The translations under genes and the position numbers were made by a program. Source: Salinicoccus albus DSM 19776 (GTDB lineage: Bacteria > Bacillota > Bacilli > Staphylococcales > Salinicoccaceae). From it: 64,000 bases of DNA. This document shows, one piece after another, positions 1 through 11,981 of this stretch. The notes under the pieces were generated by a model. It was not told the origin of the DNA, did not search any database, and was given only the letters and a program-made list of their open reading frames with translations. Each line of letters begins with the position of its first letter. Positions within the stretch are counted from its first letter, which is position 1. The stretch spans positions 62,001-126,000 of the forward strand of contig NZ_ARQJ01000025.1 in the NCBI RefSeq assembly GCF_000385175.1, read 5' to 3'.

Positions 1-1
1 C

Positions 2-70
2 GGTACAATTGGCGCACCGATTAAAGGCAAAGAGCATGAGACACTCGGTCTCGGCATCAATCATATTTAA
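2..70 (+). CDS. C-terminal end of an unidentified gene (partial)
   Basis: An open frame runs in from the left window edge and stops at TAA 68-70. It gives 22 residues ending in GLGINHI. I do not recognise the protein from so short a tail. In staphylococci gyrA and nnrD lie upstream of hutH, but nothing visible here confirms either. Confidence 0.5.
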   Translation, partial: GTIGAPIKGKEHETLGLGINHI

Positions 71-112
71 ACAGATAATCGGATATTACATGTCATAGAC
101 AGCAGTTATTAG

Positions 113-153
113 AGACACTGAAATTCCTAAAGGGAATGACTGTGTCTTTTTTT
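113..153 (+). terminator. Intrinsic terminator just upstream of hutH
   Basis: The arms AGACAC (113-118) and GTGTCT (142-147) enclose an inner stem ATTCC/GGAAT (123-127/133-137), followed by seven T residues (147-153). It can end the upstream gene. Only 24 bases separate it from the hutH start codon and hold just the ribosome site, so hutH must be transcribed through it. It may therefore also act as an attenuator. Confidence 0.75.
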
Positions 154-177
154 ATTGCTGAAAAGGAGGAAAAAAGC

Positions 178-1668
178 ATGTCAGTATTAACACTTACCGG
201 GCACGACCTGAGCATAGAACGGATGAAATTATTTCTAACGGATAAGGAGAGCACAGTTGAAATATCAGAAAATGCATATGTGAACGTGCGTGCATCCAGG
301 AAAATCGTCGAAGATATTATTGAACATGAAAAGACGATCTACGGCATTACGACCGGTTTTGGTCTGTTTTGCGATGTAATGATTTCAAAAGATAAAACAT
401 CCGATCTGCAGGCCAATCTAATCCGTTCCCATTCCTGTGGTGTCGGCGAGCCGTTCGGAGAAAAAACAGTGCTGACGATGATGGTTCTGCGTTTGAATAC
501 GCTGCTCAAGGGTTATTCCGGTGTGACTGTTTCTTTAGTTGACCAGCTAAAAACTTTCATCAATGCACGCATTATTCCGAAAGTGCCTGAGCAGGGATCG
601 CTCGGGGCTTCCGGCGACCTTGCGCCGCTGGCCCATATGGCGCTGGCCCTGATCGGAGAAGGCGAAGTGTTCTATAAGGATGCACTGCGCGATTCAAAAA
701 CGGTGCTAGATGAATTGGATATTAAGCCCATCACGCTCAAGGCTAAGGAAGGGCTTGCCCTGATCAACGGTACCCAGCCGATGACTGCCCTGGGCGTCAT
801 CAATTATATCGAAGCTGAGCAGCTGATGCACAACAGTCTGTGGATTGCTTCACTCACCCATCAGTCACTCAATGGCATCATTGACGCCTATGACGAAAAA
901 GTGCATCTATCGAGAGGCTATCCGGAGCAAGCAGCAGCTGCCAGACAGATGCGCGGGTTTTTGGCAGGCTCGGCACTCACCACCCGTCAAGGGGAAGTCA
1001 GGGTCCAGGACGCCTATTCACTGCGCTGCATCCCGCAGGTGCACGGCGCCTCGATGCAGACACTCGCCTACGTGAAGGACAAGATCGAAATCGAGATGAA
1101 TGCAGCGAATGATAACCCGTTGATATTCGGTGAAGATGAAGTCATTTCAGGCGGAAATTTCCATGGCCAGCCGATAGCCATTGCGATGGATCTGCTTAAA
1201 ATCGGCACCAGCGAAATTGCAAACATTTCAGAACGCCGTATCGAGCGGCTGGTCAATCCAAGTCTGAATGGTGATTTGCCGGCATTTCTGAGCCCTGAAG
1301 AGGGGCTGCAGTCAGGCGCCATGATCCTGCAGTATTCAGCAGCCAGCCTGGTCTCTGAGAATAAAACACTCGCCCACCCCGCCAGCGTGGATTCCATTCC
1401 ATCTTCAGCAAGCCAGGAAGACCATGTTTCCATGGGGACCATCGCGGCCCGGCATTTGAGAGATATTATTGATAATATGCGCAGCGTCCTGTCCATCGAA
1501 CTATTCATCGCACTGTCTGCAGTCGAAATCAAAGGGGTCGGCAAACTGTCGCCGAAAACACGCAAGAAATTTGACACCTGCAGAGAGATTGTGGACTTTA
1601 TAGATCACGATCGCAATTTCAGTAAAGATATTGATAAACTGTCGGAAGAATTAAGAACGATTCACTAA
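178..1668 (+). CDS. hutH: Histidine ammonia-lyase HutH
   Basis: This enzyme removes ammonia from L-histidine to give urocanate, the first step of histidine breakdown in the cytosol. The protein is 496 residues, normal for the family. The motif [11 protein letters not shown] contains Ala144-Ser145-Gly146, the triad that cyclises into the MIO electrophile of the aromatic ammonia-lyase family. The TTGFG and NGTQPM segments are also typical. I chose ATG 178 because AAGGAGG lies 8 bases before it; an upstream in-frame ATG at 136 lies inside the terminator hairpin and has no ribosome site. The 3' end overlaps the convergent LysR gene by 18 bases. hutU and hutI are about 2.4 kb away on the same strand, and no hutG is in the window, so the last step is encoded elsewhere. 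Confidence 0.97.
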   Translation: MSVLTLTGHDLSIERMKLFLTDKESTVEISENAYVNVRASRKIVEDIIEHEKTIYGITTGFGLFCDVMISKDKTSDLQANLIRSHSCGVGEPFGEKTVLTMMVLRLNTLLKGYSGVTVSLVDQLKTFINARIIPKVPEQGSLGASGDLAPLAHMALALIGEGEVFYKDALRDSKTVLDELDIKPITLKAKEGLALINGTQPMTALGVINYIEAEQLMHNSLWIASLTHQSLNGIIDAYDEKVHLSRGYPEQAAAARQMRGFLAGSALTTRQGEVRVQDAYSLRCIPQVHGASMQTLAYVKDKIEIEMNAANDNPLIFGEDEVISGGNFHGQPIAIAMDLLKIGTSEIANISERRIERLVNPSLNGDLPAFLSPEEGLQSGAMILQYSAASLVSENKTLAHPASVDSIPSSASQEDHVSMGTIAARHLRDIIDNMRSVLSIELFIALSAVEIKGVGKLSPKTRKKFDTCREIVDFIDHDRNFSKDIDKLSEELRTIH

Positions 1669-2571
1669 ATCCGCTGAATCCAAGGGAGGTTTATCGAAAT
1701 ATTTCAGAACCAGATTGATAAAGTCCTCTGTCAATGGGGACAGGAATCTCTTTTTATCATAAACAAGATATACCGGCCGGTGCGGCGGAGAATCTGAGAT
1801 TTCACGGATATATACACTGGTTGAATGCAGCGATTGTGCGTATTTCTCAGGAATGACTGCGATACCGAGTTCATTAAGGACAAAATCTGCAACAAAATCA
1901 AACCGGCCGATTTCATATTCGATATTGGGGGTAACGCCAATCTTATTGAATGAATTTAAAATGTCCGTTCGGGTCTGGTAACCTTCCTGGGAGATAATCA
2001 GCGCTGCGTCCTTTAAATCGATCAGATGAATTTCGGATTTCTCCCTGAGCGGACTGTTCCCGGGAATAACAGCCACCAGTTTTTCCTCATACAGCGGGAT
2101 GGAAGCAATGCCTTGATCATTGATAAATTGGCTGGTTATCGCTGCATGAACTTCAAAATCATCGAAAGCCTTTTTGATCTCATCGATGCTGAGGATTGGT
2201 TCAATTTCGATGAAAACATCCGGATGGATGTCCTTGTAGGATTTGATGACTTGTGCTGTCCAGTACTTGGCGCTTTCGATCAAGCCGATGGATAAATGGG
2301 CCGGGCCTCTCTCCTTAAGTTTCAGGGCCGTCTCCCTGACCATGTTGTAATGCATGACCAGCTTGGTGGATTCATCATACAAAAGTCCGCCTTCTTTAGT
2401 GAGGGTAATCCGTCTCTGTGAACGGTCGATGAGCTTAAAACCGATCTCATCTTCCAGCCGTCTGATGGATGTGCTCAGGGAGGGCTGTGAAATATGGAGC
2501 GCATAAGCGGCAGTCGTAAACGATTCTTTTTCGATGACTGTGACAAAGTGTAACAATTGATTGATCTGCAT
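1651..2571 (-). CDS. LysR-family regulator, probable hut regulator
   Basis: A 306-residue LysR-type transcriptional regulator. The N-terminus (about residues 1-60) has the winged HTH pattern [14 protein letters not shown]...[20 protein letters not shown]; the rest is the effector-binding domain. I chose the ATG at 2571 over the one at 2589 because GAGAGGTGA lies just before it. It converges on hutH and diverges from the permease-hutU-hutI operon, the usual layout for a LysR protein that controls its divergent neighbour. Control of the hut genes, with histidine or urocanate as effector, is inferred from position only. Some staphylococci carry a LysR gene beside hutU/hutI, which fits. Confidence 0.9.
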   Translation of the reverse strand: MQINQLLHFVTVIEKESFTTAAYALHISQPSLSTSIRRLEDEIGFKLIDRSQRRITLTKEGGLLYDESTKLVMHYNMVRETALKLKERGPAHLSIGLIESAKYWTAQVIKSYKDIHPDVFIEIEPILSIDEIKKAFDDFEVHAAITSQFINDQGIASIPLYEEKLVAVIPGNSPLREKSEIHLIDLKDAALIISQEGYQTRTDILNSFNKIGVTPNIEYEIGRFDFVADFVLNELGIAVIPEKYAQSLHSTSVYIREISDSPPHRPVYLVYDKKRFLSPLTEDFINLVLKYFDKPPLDSADLVNRS

Positions 2572-2657
2572 GGGCTCACCTCTCTTCATACATTAATTTT
2601 TAATCTCATTTTAACAGCATCATAGCCAAATGCTATCGATTCATTGTTTATAGGTAT

Positions 2658-2686
2658 TTGTTATTTATGATGTTCCACTCTAAAAT
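2658..2686 (+). promoter_or_regulatory. SigA-type promoter of the permease-hutU-hutI operon
   Basis: TTGTTA (2658-2663) and TAAAAT (2681-2686) are separated by 17 bases in the LysR/permease intergenic region. This is a good sigma-A match about 54 bases before the permease start. Confidence 0.55.
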
Positions 2687-2702
2687 AAAAGTATACTCAT
2701 AT

Positions 2703-2716
2703 TGTAAGCGCTTACT
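2703..2716 (+). promoter_or_regulatory. Catabolite-response element (cre)
   Basis: TGTAAGCGCTTACT matches the CcpA consensus TGWAANCGNTNWCA at all but the last base and is nearly palindromic. It sits downstream of the predicted -10 box and upstream of the ribosome site, a position where bound CcpA blocks transcription. This suggests that preferred carbon sources repress histidine uptake and breakdown. Confidence 0.8.
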
Positions 2717-2739
2717 TTATGGATGAGGGGTGGGACACC

Positions 2740-4062
2740 ATGTCATTAGTGACAAAGGAAAAAATGAACGCGCAAAAAGGCAGCAGCATGTGGCGGTTTT
2801 TCTTATACAGTGCTATCGGCGTTATCTGCTTTTTCGTCCCCGTAACACTGTTCGACAGCAATTCCATACTGCTTGATCATTTCGTGACACTCGTGACAAA
2901 TGTCTTCGGCGAACCAATTAAATATTACACTTTATTGGTTATCATGATAGGGACAGTCTATCCATTTATCACAAAGGAATGGAATAGAAGCCTGGTGGAT
3001 ATCGTGATCACCCTTTTCAAAGTACTCGGTGTGGGTGTCGGTGTCATGATCGTGTTTGAAATCGGCCCTGCGTTTGTACTGCGTGAGGATATCGGACCGT
3101 TTCTCTATAACTCGCTCGCCATCAATCTGAGTATACTCATACCGGTCGGCGGCGCGGTCTTAGGTCTGCTTGTCGGATATGGTCTGCTGGTCTTCATCGG
3201 CGTAATCATGGAGCCGGTTATGAGACCGGTTTTTAAAACACCGGGCAGGTCTGCGATTGATGCTGTGGCTTCATTTGTGGGCAGCTATTCCATTGGCCTG
3301 CTAATCACAAACCGTGTATATAAGGATGGACTCTACAGCCGTAAGGAAGCGATGATTATTGCCACCGGTTTTTCCACAGTTTCAGCAACTTTCATGATTG
3401 TTATCGGGAGGACGCTGGGACTCATGGATCACTGGAACCTGTTTTTCTGGACGACGCTCATCGTCACCTTTACTGTGACTGCATTGTCGGTCAGAATACC
3501 GCCGCTCAGGAACGAGGCGGATTACTATTATAATGGTGAAGATCACTCAGAAAAAGAAGATTTTGAAGGCAATCGTTTTAGATATGCATGGTATAAGGCA
3601 AAACAACAATCATTTGAAAGTGAACCGCTCATCAAAAATATCATGAAGAACCTGAGTGATGCTTTTAAAATGACGATGACAGTGGTACCGACCATATTAT
3701 CCATCGGTCTGTTGGGATTATTCATCGTTGAATATACAGAGATTATTTATTGGATATCTTTCATTTTCTATCCAGTACTGTATATCTTCCCATTGCAGGA
3801 TGCCCCGTTGCTTGCCGAAGCAGTCACTGTCTCGATCATTGAGATGTTTCTCCCATCCTTACTGGTTGTTGAAGCAGGTATAGAGATTCGGTTTATCACT
3901 GCCGTCATTTCGGTATCATGTATCATCTTCTTTTCTGCACTTGTGCCATGCATTTTGGCCACCGATATCAATATGAAGATCTGGAAGATGGTCGCTGTCT
4001 GGTTTGTCAGAGCAGTGCTGTCTCTCATCATCATAATTCCAATAACGCTGTTAATATTTTAA
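2740..4062 (+). CDS. YjiH-family membrane permease of the hut operon
   Basis: A 440-residue polytopic membrane protein with about ten hydrophobic segments and a nucleoside-recognition (Gate-type) signature, [16 protein letters not shown], near residue 170. I chose ATG 2740, preceded by GAGGGGTG; an upstream ATG at 2719 overlaps the cre. hutU follows 14 bases after the stop, so the two are co-transcribed. YjiH proteins have no well-established substrate to my knowledge. Being first in the hutU-hutI operon, import of histidine or urocanate is the natural inference. A paralogue at 55752-57131 shares the PGRSAID motif but lies beside a 2-hydroxyacid dehydrogenase. Confidence 0.85.
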   Translation: MSLVTKEKMNAQKGSSMWRFFLYSAIGVICFFVPVTLFDSNSILLDHFVTLVTNVFGEPIKYYTLLVIMIGTVYPFITKEWNRSLVDIVITLFKVLGVGVGVMIVFEIGPAFVLREDIGPFLYNSLAINLSILIPVGGAVLGLLVGYGLLVFIGVIMEPVMRPVFKTPGRSAIDAVASFVGSYSIGLLITNRVYKDGLYSRKEAMIIATGFSTVSATFMIVIGRTLGLMDHWNLFFWTTLIVTFTVTALSVRIPPLRNEADYYYNGEDHSEKEDFEGNRFRYAWYKAKQQSFESEPLIKNIMKNLSDAFKMTMTVVPTILSIGLLGLFIVEYTEIIYWISFIFYPVLYIFPLQDAPLLAEAVTVSIIEMFLPSLLVVEAGIEIRFITAVISVSCIIFFSALVPCILATDINMKIWKMVAVWFVRAVLSLIIIIPITLLIF

Positions 4063-4076
4063 AAGGAGTGAGCTGT

Positions 4077-5729
4077 ATGACCAGGAAGATTACTGCTAAA
4101 AAGGGTTTGGAGATTGAATGTAAAGGCTGGGAACAGGAAGCGGCTCTGAGGATGCTCTATAACAATCTGGATCCGGAAGTGGCGGAGCGTCCGGAAGAAT
4201 TGGTTGTCTACGGCGGCATCGGTAAAGCGGCGCGTAACTGGGAGTCTTTTGAAGCGATTGAGAATACGCTGCGCACCTTGGAAAAGGATGAAACGATGCT
4301 CGTGCAGTCCGGTAAGCCGGTGGGGGTATTCAAAACGCATGAGGAGGCGCCGAGAGTTTTATTATCCAACTCGGTCCTGGTACCCAAATGGGCCAATTGG
4401 GAACACTTTAACGCGCTTGATAAAGAAGGGCTGATGATGTATGGACAGATGACCGCGGGAAGCTGGATTTACATCGGCTCGCAAGGGATTGTCCAGGGCA
4501 CCTTTGAGACATTTGCAGAACTGGCGAACCAAAATTATAACGGTTCACTTAAAGGGACGATTACACTGACTGCCGGTCTCGGCGGCATGGGCGGTGCCCA
4601 GCCGCTAGCTGTGACTATGAACGAAGGAGTGGCAATCTGTGTGGAGGTGGATCCGACAAGAATAGAGAAGCGCATGGAGACGAAATATCTGGATACAAAG
4701 GCGGAGACGCTCGATGAAGCTTTGAAGATGGCAGAAGAAGCGCGTGATAAAGGAGAGGCATTGTCGATTGGCCTGCTTGGAAATGCAGCTGAAATTCATC
4801 ATGAAATTTTAAGACGGTCGTTTAAAATTGACGTGGTGACTGACCAGACATCCGCCCATGACCCGTTGAACGGCTATATACCTGAAGGATACAGCCTTGA
4901 AGCAGCCGCAGAACTGCGGGAAGCGGATCCGGTCGAGTATGTCAGGCTGTCATCCCAATCCATGGCGAAGCATGTGGAAGCGATGCTCGCGTACCGGAAA
5001 AACGGTTCGGTGGTGTTTGACTACGGCAATAATATCCGCCAAGTGGCGTTTGATGATGGCGTGGATGATGCTTTTGATTTCCCGGGCTTTGTGCCGGCAT
5101 ACATTCGCCCCTTGTTCTGCGAGGGCAAAGGCCCGTTCCGTTTCGCAGCGTTGAGCGGCGATCCGAAAGATATTGAAGTAGCGGATAAGAAGATGCGGGA
5201 ACTATTCCCAGATAATGAAAAGCTGCTCAGATGGCTGGATATGGCTCAGGACAAAATCGCCTTCCAGGGGCTCCCTTCAAGAATCGCATGGCTCGGTTAC
5301 GGGGAACGGGCAAAGATGGGACTGGCACTCAATGCGCTCGTGGCGAGCGGTGAAATTTCAGCGCCGGTTGTTATCGGCCGGGATCATCTGGACAGCGGTT
5401 CTGTAGCCAGTCCGAATCGTGAAACAGAGAGTATGAAGGACGGCAGTGACGCTGTCGGTGACTGGGCGGTACTGAACGCGCTGGTAAATACTGCTGCCGG
5501 CGGTTCATGGATCAGCGTCCACCACGGCGGCGGTGTCGGCATGGGCTATTCCCTGCATGCGGGAATGGTGGTCGTCGCTGACGGCACCGATAATGCAAAA
5601 CGCCGCCTGGAACGTGTACTGACCAGTGATCCGGGTATGGGAGTAGCGAGGCATGCGGATGCCGGATACAGGACAGCGATTGAAACAGCGCAGGAGAAAG
5701 GCGTCAATATACCAATGCTAGGAGAATAA
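4077..5729 (+). CDS. hutU: Urocanate hydratase HutU
   Basis: This enzyme converts urocanate to 4-imidazolone-5-propionate using tightly bound NAD+ as electrophile. The protein is 550 residues, the normal length. [10 protein letters not shown] near residues 167-176 is the NAD-binding glycine-rich loop, and [13 protein letters not shown] near the N-terminus and [11 protein letters not shown] near the C-terminus are family signatures. ATG 4077 is preceded by AAAAGGAGTGAG; a long in-frame extension upstream is only the permease gene read in another frame. It is the second gene of the permease-hutU-hutI operon. Confidence 0.97.
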   Translation: MTRKITAKKGLEIECKGWEQEAALRMLYNNLDPEVAERPEELVVYGGIGKAARNWESFEAIENTLRTLEKDETMLVQSGKPVGVFKTHEEAPRVLLSNSVLVPKWANWEHFNALDKEGLMMYGQMTAGSWIYIGSQGIVQGTFETFAELANQNYNGSLKGTITLTAGLGGMGGAQPLAVTMNEGVAICVEVDPTRIEKRMETKYLDTKAETLDEALKMAEEARDKGEALSIGLLGNAAEIHHEILRRSFKIDVVTDQTSAHDPLNGYIPEGYSLEAAAELREADPVEYVRLSSQSMAKHVEAMLAYRKNGSVVFDYGNNIRQVAFDDGVDDAFDFPGFVPAYIRPLFCEGKGPFRFAALSGDPKDIEVADKKMRELFPDNEKLLRWLDMAQDKIAFQGLPSRIAWLGYGERAKMGLALNALVASGEISAPVVIGRDHLDSGSVASPNRETESMKDGSDAVGDWAVLNALVNTAAGGSWISVHHGGGVGMGYSLHAGMVVVADGTDNAKRRLERVLTSDPGMGVARHADAGYRTAIETAQEKGVNIPMLGE

Positions 5730-5734
5730 ATAAT

Positions 5735-6970
5735 ATGAATGATACGGTTGTAAAAAATATCAAATCACTCATCCTGCCAAAGAAAACGGACCAGCCGTTA
5801 AAAGGACAAGAGATGGATGAGCTTGAAATTATAGCGGATGCTATGGTGGTCATAGATGAAGGCAAAATCGTATATGCGGGGGCCGTAACAGAGGTGTATG
5901 ATGCAAAGGAAACAATCGATGCCAAAGGCATGATCGCTTCCCCTGCCCTCGTCGATCCACATACCCACGTCGTGCACGGCGGTTCCCGCGAACATGAGAT
6001 GTCCCTCAAACGACAGGGGGTGGACTATCTGAAAATACTTGAAAAAGGCGGCGGTATTCTAAATACAGTCGAACAGACTCGAAATGCGAGTCATGAAGCA
6101 CTATTTGACAAGGCATCTAAGAACATCACCAGGATGATCCAGCATGGCGTGCTGACTGTCGAGAGTAAAAGCGGCTACGGGCTTGACCGGGAAAATGAGC
6201 TGAAACAGCTGAAAGTTTCCCGGGAAATACATGAGCGCTTCCCGATTCAGATGCGGCATACGTATCTGGGCCCGCATGCGGTTCCGAAAGGCAGGGATAA
6301 TGAAGAATTTTTGAACGAGATGATTGAACTTCTGGATGAAGCACAAGACTACGCTGACTTTGCCGATATTTTCTGTGAGACCGGTGTCTTTACCGTCGAA
6401 CAGTCCAGAAGATATATGGAAGCGGCCAGAAAACGCGGCTTGAAGGTGAAGATCCATGCGGATGAAATAGACCCGCTGGGCGGTCTGGAACTGGCGATGG
6501 AACAGAATGCAATCAGCGCCGATCATCTGGTTGCCGCCAGCGAAACCGGCAAGTCAATGCTGAAAGATTCCGATATCGTAGCGGTGCTTCTGCCCGGCAC
6601 AACGTTCTACCTCGGCAAGGAAAAATTCGCGGATGCCCGGGGCATGCTGGATAATGGCGGGGCCGTCAGTCTCGCCACCGACTACAATCCGGGCAGCTGT
6701 GTCACCGACAACCTTCAGATGATTATGGCCATCGCAGCATTGAAGCTTAAAATGACGCCGAATGAAATCTGGAATGCGGTGACGGTCAATGCCGCGCATG
6801 CAATCAACGCCGATAAAGGCACACTCACCGAGGGTGATGAAGCAAACCTGGTTCTCTGGGATGCACCGAACCATGAATATATCCCGTATCATTACGGTGT
6901 CAATCATGCGCATACTGTTATCGCCGGCGGCAGGACAGTGTATGAGCGCCCAGGTCTCCTGTCATATTAA
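5735..6970 (+). CDS. hutI: Imidazolonepropionase HutI
   Basis: This metal-dependent amidohydrolase opens the imidazolone ring to give N-formimidoyl-L-glutamate. The protein is 411 residues, full length. Metal-site motifs of the amidohydrolase barrel are visible: [12 protein letters not shown] near residue 73, [10 protein letters not shown] near 235 and ATDYNPGS near 315. Its ribosome site lies in the last codons of hutU, so translation is coupled. It is the last gene of the operon. I see no clear terminator after it; the serS leader promoter begins about 10 bases downstream. Confidence 0.97.
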   Translation: MNDTVVKNIKSLILPKKTDQPLKGQEMDELEIIADAMVVIDEGKIVYAGAVTEVYDAKETIDAKGMIASPALVDPHTHVVHGGSREHEMSLKRQGVDYLKILEKGGGILNTVEQTRNASHEALFDKASKNITRMIQHGVLTVESKSGYGLDRENELKQLKVSREIHERFPIQMRHTYLGPHAVPKGRDNEEFLNEMIELLDEAQDYADFADIFCETGVFTVEQSRRYMEAARKRGLKVKIHADEIDPLGGLELAMEQNAISADHLVAASETGKSMLKDSDIVAVLLPGTTFYLGKEKFADARGMLDNGGAVSLATDYNPGSCVTDNLQMIMAIAALKLKMTPNEIWNAVTVNAAHAINADKGTLTEGDEANLVLWDAPNHEYIPYHYGVNHAHTVIAGGRTVYERPGLLSY

Positions 6971-6980
6971 GCTTTTGAAG

Positions 6981-7009
6981 TTGCGTTTTATCAGGATTCG
7001 TATTAAAAT
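6981..7009 (+). promoter_or_regulatory. Promoter of the serS T-box leader
   Basis: TTGCGT (6981-6986) and TAAAAT (7004-7009) are separated by 17 bases. The predicted start near 7016 is just ahead of T-box stem I. Confidence 0.55.
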
Positions 7010-7016
7010 AAAATTA

Positions 7017-7245
7017 ATCAAATATGTTTCGTCAGAAGGAAACAGTAATGACGGCTGGATTTCAGAGAGACCATGGCGGGTGAAAATGGTCAGACAGCTT
7101 CATGAATTTCCGTCCTTCATTATCATGGCGGACCGGTACCCATTCCATACCGTTACCAGGTAAAAGATGGTGCTTCTACGCACCGAATTAGGGTGGCAAC
7201 GCGTATACCACGTCCCTTACACGGGATGTGGTATATTTTTTATTA
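7017..7245 (+). promoter_or_regulatory. Serine T-box leader of serS
   Basis: The T-box sequence AGGGTGGCAACGCG (7190-7203) pairs with uncharged tRNA in this riboregulator class. Stem I is visible: the base GAAGGA/TCCTTC (7035-7040/7113-7118) frames a specifier loop with the S-turn AGTA (7044-7047) on one side and TCC (7109-7111) followed by a purine on the other. UCC is a serine codon and agrees with serS downstream. The terminator is the stem at about 7205-7233 (ACCACGTCCC...GGGATGTGGT) with the T-tract to 7242. Low charged tRNA-Ser should favour the antiterminator and read-through. Confidence 0.93.
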
Positions 7246-7258
7246 AAAAAATAAGTAG

Positions 7259-8551
<1,293 letters not shown>

Positions 8552-8565
8552 TAGTAATATTGGAT

Positions 8566-8593
8566 GCTCCTATTCATTTAGGAGCTTTATTTT
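8566..8593 (+). terminator. Intrinsic terminator after serS
   Basis: A perfect 7-bp stem GCTCCTA/TAGGAGC (8566-8572/8579-8585) is followed by TTTATTTTAT. It lies directly before the yybS start region, so yybS either has its own promoter or depends on read-through. Confidence 0.7.
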
Positions 8594-8614
8594 ATGGATG
8601 GAGGCGTAGAAATA

Positions 8615-9535
8615 TTGGATAACAAAGTTTCGCTGCTTCAGATGCTGCTTGCCCTCCTGATGGTATTTGTATTTATCACCCTTGCGGATATCAGTATACT
8701 GTTCGGAGCATTGATACTTCCATTCTCGGTATACTTTCTCGTGAAACTGAAGCAGCAATCGAACTATCATTTTTGGCTGACTTTTTTCAGCTTTCTTATC
8801 CCGGCCATATTTCTATTAACAACGACAATATGGTTATGGTTCATACTGCTGTACATTGTTTCAGTCATTATCGACCGTACTTTGAAACAGGGAGTGTCCC
8901 AGGAAGTCACGCTGTTTTATGTGACAGCCGGTATACTGCTCTCTGTATTGGGCGGGCTGAATCTGCTGCAGATGACCGGTGCCATAGAGCCGTTGTCGAA
9001 TGTATATATGAATTTCCGTGACTGGTATATGGAACAGGTTGAAGCCTACGGCACATTCGCGGCATCACCGATGGATCTTGATGTGGTAAGAGATGCAATG
9101 GATCAGATTTTCATCAATCTGCCTGCATACATGGCAGTGATTTCGTTTATCATAGCAGTGTACACAGTATTGATGCTGCGGCTGGTATTAAAGTCCTCTC
9201 CCGTAAAACTTTGGGAGTACCGCGCCTTTAAAGATTGGAGCTTCCCCAGATTTATACTATATTTATTTTTAATCGCATTTATAGTATCATTCTTTACAAC
9301 TGAAGGCACCACTTTCCAGACAACGCTTACGAATATTATAATTGTCCTGGAATGGGTATTATATATTCATGGATTAAGTTTCTCCTATTTCTTCATGAGG
9401 GATAAGAAGCTGAATGTTCCGGTATCAATTCTGATACTCATACCTTTAGTGATTCTTAAGCCTTTGACCATGCTTATAGGTGTGATTGAAATGATCTTCA
9501 GGATCAGGCTTAATATGGAACTCAAAAGGAAGTGA
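8615..9535 (+). CDS. yybS: YybS-family (DUF2232) membrane protein
   Basis: A 306-residue membrane protein with about eight hydrophobic segments and no catalytic motif I can name. The identification rests on general character and on position: yybS precedes gdpP in Bacillus and staphylococci. TTG 8615 is favoured because GGATGGAGG lies 10 bases before it; an in-frame ATG at 8594 sits on the serS terminator and is less likely. The stop overlaps the gdpP translation start region, so the two are coupled. Its function is unknown; a role linked to membrane or c-di-AMP physiology is only guilt by association. Confidence 0.85.
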   Translation: MDNKVSLLQMLLALLMVFVFITLADISILFGALILPFSVYFLVKLKQQSNYHFWLTFFSFLIPAIFLLTTTIWLWFILLYIVSVIIDRTLKQGVSQEVTLFYVTAGILLSVLGGLNLLQMTGAIEPLSNVYMNFRDWYMEQVEAYGTFAASPMDLDVVRDAMDQIFINLPAYMAVISFIIAVYTVLMLRLVLKSSPVKLWEYRAFKDWSFPRFILYLFLIAFIVSFFTTEGTTFQTTLTNIIIVLEWVLYIHGLSFSYFFMRDKKLNVPVSILILIPLVILKPLTMLIGVIEMIFRIRLNMELKRK

Positions 9536-9540
9536 TGACA

Positions 9541-11517
9541 ATGTATAACGTGCTGGACCGAAAAATGATATTCATTCCGTTTGGAATTGCGGCATTCCAC
9601 ATATTTGTCATGAATATCTTCATAATGGCCAACTTCTTTAACACAGGTCTGCTTTTTCTGATTGTCAGCATTATCCTTTTGACACTGCTGTTTATATATC
9701 TCAACCGTTCCCTGTCAATCAATGAGATACGTTTTAGACAGATGGTCCAGGATATCGCCGGCAGTAAACAGTATGCCATCGATCATCTGCCCATGGGGCT
9801 CATCCTCCTCAACGATGAGGATGAAATCGAATGGATGAATGATTACATCGCAGAGGAAATTTCAACGGATAATCTGAATGAGCCGATTAACAAGCTGTTC
9901 CCAAACCTCATGACAACACTGAAGGCAAATAATATACAATCTTCGGAATCATCCTATAACGACAGGCATTATAAAATTTACTGGGATGAAAAACATCAGG
10001 CGCTGCATCTGCTGGATATTACAGAACAGCGTATGCGTGAACAGGAGCTGGAAGGTAAAAAACCGGTGATCGGAATTTTATTCCTTGATAACTATGATGA
10101 TGTCACACAGAATATGAGCGAAGCGCTGAAGAGTGAGCTTAATAACACGATTACCAATACCATCAACAACTGGGCGAACCGCCATCACATATATATCCGG
10201 AGATTCTCCCAGGATCGTTTCATCATCGTGCTGAACAGTAAAAGTCTGAAGGACATTGAAGCCACACGCTTCAACCTCCTGGATGAAGTCCGCGATCGCT
10301 CGCGGGAACTTGGTGTGCAGATTACACTCAGTATCGGTATTGGCGAAGGTTCAGCCGATTATATCGAAGTCGGGGAACTGGCGCAGTCCAGTCTTGATCT
10401 GGCGCTTGGCCGCGGCGGCGACCAGGTGTCCATCAAGGCAGTGAACGGCAACGCGCGATTCTACGGCGGTAAGACCGACCCTATGGAAAAAAGGACCCGT
10501 GTCAAAGCGCGTGTCATTTCCCACGCGCTCAGGGATATTCTGCTGGAAGGCGAAAACGTTCTCATCATGGGGCATAAGAACCCGGACATGGACGCCATTG
10601 GTTCCTCTATCGGTGTGGCAAGAATTGCCACAATGAACGGCATCGATGCCAACATTGTCCTGAATGATGATGATATTGATGATACCCTCCAGCGCATGAT
10701 GAATGAAGTGGAAGAGCGGGAAGAGGTCATGAACCTGTTTGTGAGTTCCGAGGATGCTTGGGAGAAGATCACGCCGCAAACGACTGTGGTGGTTGTCGAT
10801 ACACACAGAGCAAGCATGGCGCTGGATGAAGTCATCCTGAACAAAGCCACGCGCAAAGTAGTCATAGACCACCACAGACGTGCAGATGACTTTATATCGA
10901 GTCCGATGCTCGTCTATATGGAACCTTACGCATCGAGTGCAAGCGAGCTTGTGGCAGAGCTTCTGGAATATCAGAATAAGCAGCAGAAACTATCGCGTCT
11001 TGAAGCGACAATCATGCTGACAGGCATTATTGTGGATACCCGCAACTACACATTGCGGACCGGATCCAGGACGTTTGATGCTGCAAGTTTCTTAAGGAGT
11101 AACGGTGCCGATCCGGTACTTGCACAGACATTCCTCAAAGATGATATCGACACGTATATTGCACGCAGTGACCTGATAAAATCCGCTGAAATCCACGATA
11201 ATGGCATGGCCATTGTCAAGGCGGATCCTTCGATGACTTACCATCCGGTGACCGTGGCGCAGGCAGCTGACCAGCTGCTGCAGATCGAAGGTGTCAAAGC
11301 CTCGTTCGTCATTGCAGCAAGAGAAGATGAATCGATCGGTATTTCTGCCCGGTCATTCGGGGAGATTAATGTTCAGGTTGTCATGGAATCCCTTGGCGGG
11401 GGCGGTCACCTGTCCAATGCAGCCACGCGTGTGACGGACAGGACGATGGACGAGCTGCATGATGAATTAGTTGAGACAATCGAACAGACACTTGATAACA
11501 GGAGTGAAGATGAATGA
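9541..11517 (+). CDS. gdpP: Cyclic-di-AMP phosphodiesterase GdpP
   Basis: A membrane-bound enzyme that hydrolyses c-di-AMP to pApA and so sets the level of this second messenger, which controls potassium and osmolyte transport and wall stress. The protein is 658 residues, the usual size. The order is two N-terminal membrane segments (about 10-60), a PAS-like domain (about 75-165), a degenerate GGDEF domain (about 170-305), then DHH with [10 protein letters not shown] near 440 and DHHA1 with [11 protein letters not shown] near 619. ATG 9541 is preceded by AAAGGAAGTGA. Its 3' end overlaps rplI by 4 bases, as in many Firmicutes. Confidence 0.97.
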   Translation: MYNVLDRKMIFIPFGIAAFHIFVMNIFIMANFFNTGLLFLIVSIILLTLLFIYLNRSLSINEIRFRQMVQDIAGSKQYAIDHLPMGLILLNDEDEIEWMNDYIAEEISTDNLNEPINKLFPNLMTTLKANNIQSSESSYNDRHYKIYWDEKHQALHLLDITEQRMREQELEGKKPVIGILFLDNYDDVTQNMSEALKSELNNTITNTINNWANRHHIYIRRFSQDRFIIVLNSKSLKDIEATRFNLLDEVRDRSRELGVQITLSIGIGEGSADYIEVGELAQSSLDLALGRGGDQVSIKAVNGNARFYGGKTDPMEKRTRVKARVISHALRDILLEGENVLIMGHKNPDMDAIGSSIGVARIATMNGIDANIVLNDDDIDDTLQRMMNEVEEREEVMNLFVSSEDAWEKITPQTTVVVVDTHRASMALDEVILNKATRKVVIDHHRRADDFISSPMLVYMEPYASSASELVAELLEYQNKQQKLSRLEATIMLTGIIVDTRNYTLRTGSRTFDAASFLRSNGADPVLAQTFLKDDIDTYIARSDLIKSAEIHDNGMAIVKADPSMTYHPVTVAQAADQLLQIEGVKASFVIAAREDESIGISARSFGEINVQVVMESLGGGGHLSNAATRVTDRTMDELHDELVETIEQTLDNRSEDE

Positions 11518-11960
11518 AAGTAATTTTTCTAACCGACGTTAAGAATAAAGGCAAAAAAGGCGAAGTGAAAGATGTAGCCACCGGCTATGCCCAGAACTAT
11601 CTTCTCAAGAAGGGGCTGGCTGAAGAAGCAAACGAAGCCAACCTTCAAAAGTTGAAAGAACAGCAGGATGCAGCTGCAGAAGAAGCACGAAAAGAACTGG
11701 AAGATGCCAAGGCGCTGAAAGCAGAACTGGAAGAAAAGGAAGTGGAAGTGAAGACGAAAGCCGGTGAAGAAGGCAAGTTATTCGGTTCCGTCAGTTCCAA
11801 ACAGGTGGTGGATTCATACGAGAAGCAACATGGCATCAAGCTCGACAAACGGAAACTCGATATGTCACAGCCGCTCAAGAGCCTCGGCTATCATAAGATG
11901 AGCATAAAACTTCATAAGGAAGTATCAGCAGCACTCAGAGTACATGTTGTTGAACAATAG
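11514..11960 (+). CDS. rplI: 50S ribosomal protein bL9
   Basis: A 148-residue large-subunit protein that binds 23S rRNA and spans from the ribosome base with a long helix. The N-terminal domain shows [18 protein letters not shown] and the [13 protein letters not shown] signature. A charged helix (about 45-80) links to the C-terminal domain. Start and stop overlap gdpP as ATGA, so translation is coupled. dnaB follows 21 bases downstream. Confidence 0.98.
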   Translation: MKVIFLTDVKNKGKKGEVKDVATGYAQNYLLKKGLAEEANEANLQKLKEQQDAAAEEARKELEDAKALKAELEEKEVEVKTKAGEEGKLFGSVSSKQVVDSYEKQHGIKLDKRKLDMSQPLKSLGYHKMSIKLHKEVSAALRVHVVEQ

Positions 11961-11981
11961 AGGATAAAGGAGGGGTTGATT

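Noticed and set aside
1068-1577. 169-codon minus-strand frame inside hutH
   Set aside because: It is a shadow of hutH with no ribosome site or recognisable motif.
3918-4076. N-terminal extension of HutU
   Set aside because: The extra 53 codons are the permease gene in another frame; the ribosome site and family alignment place the start at 4077.
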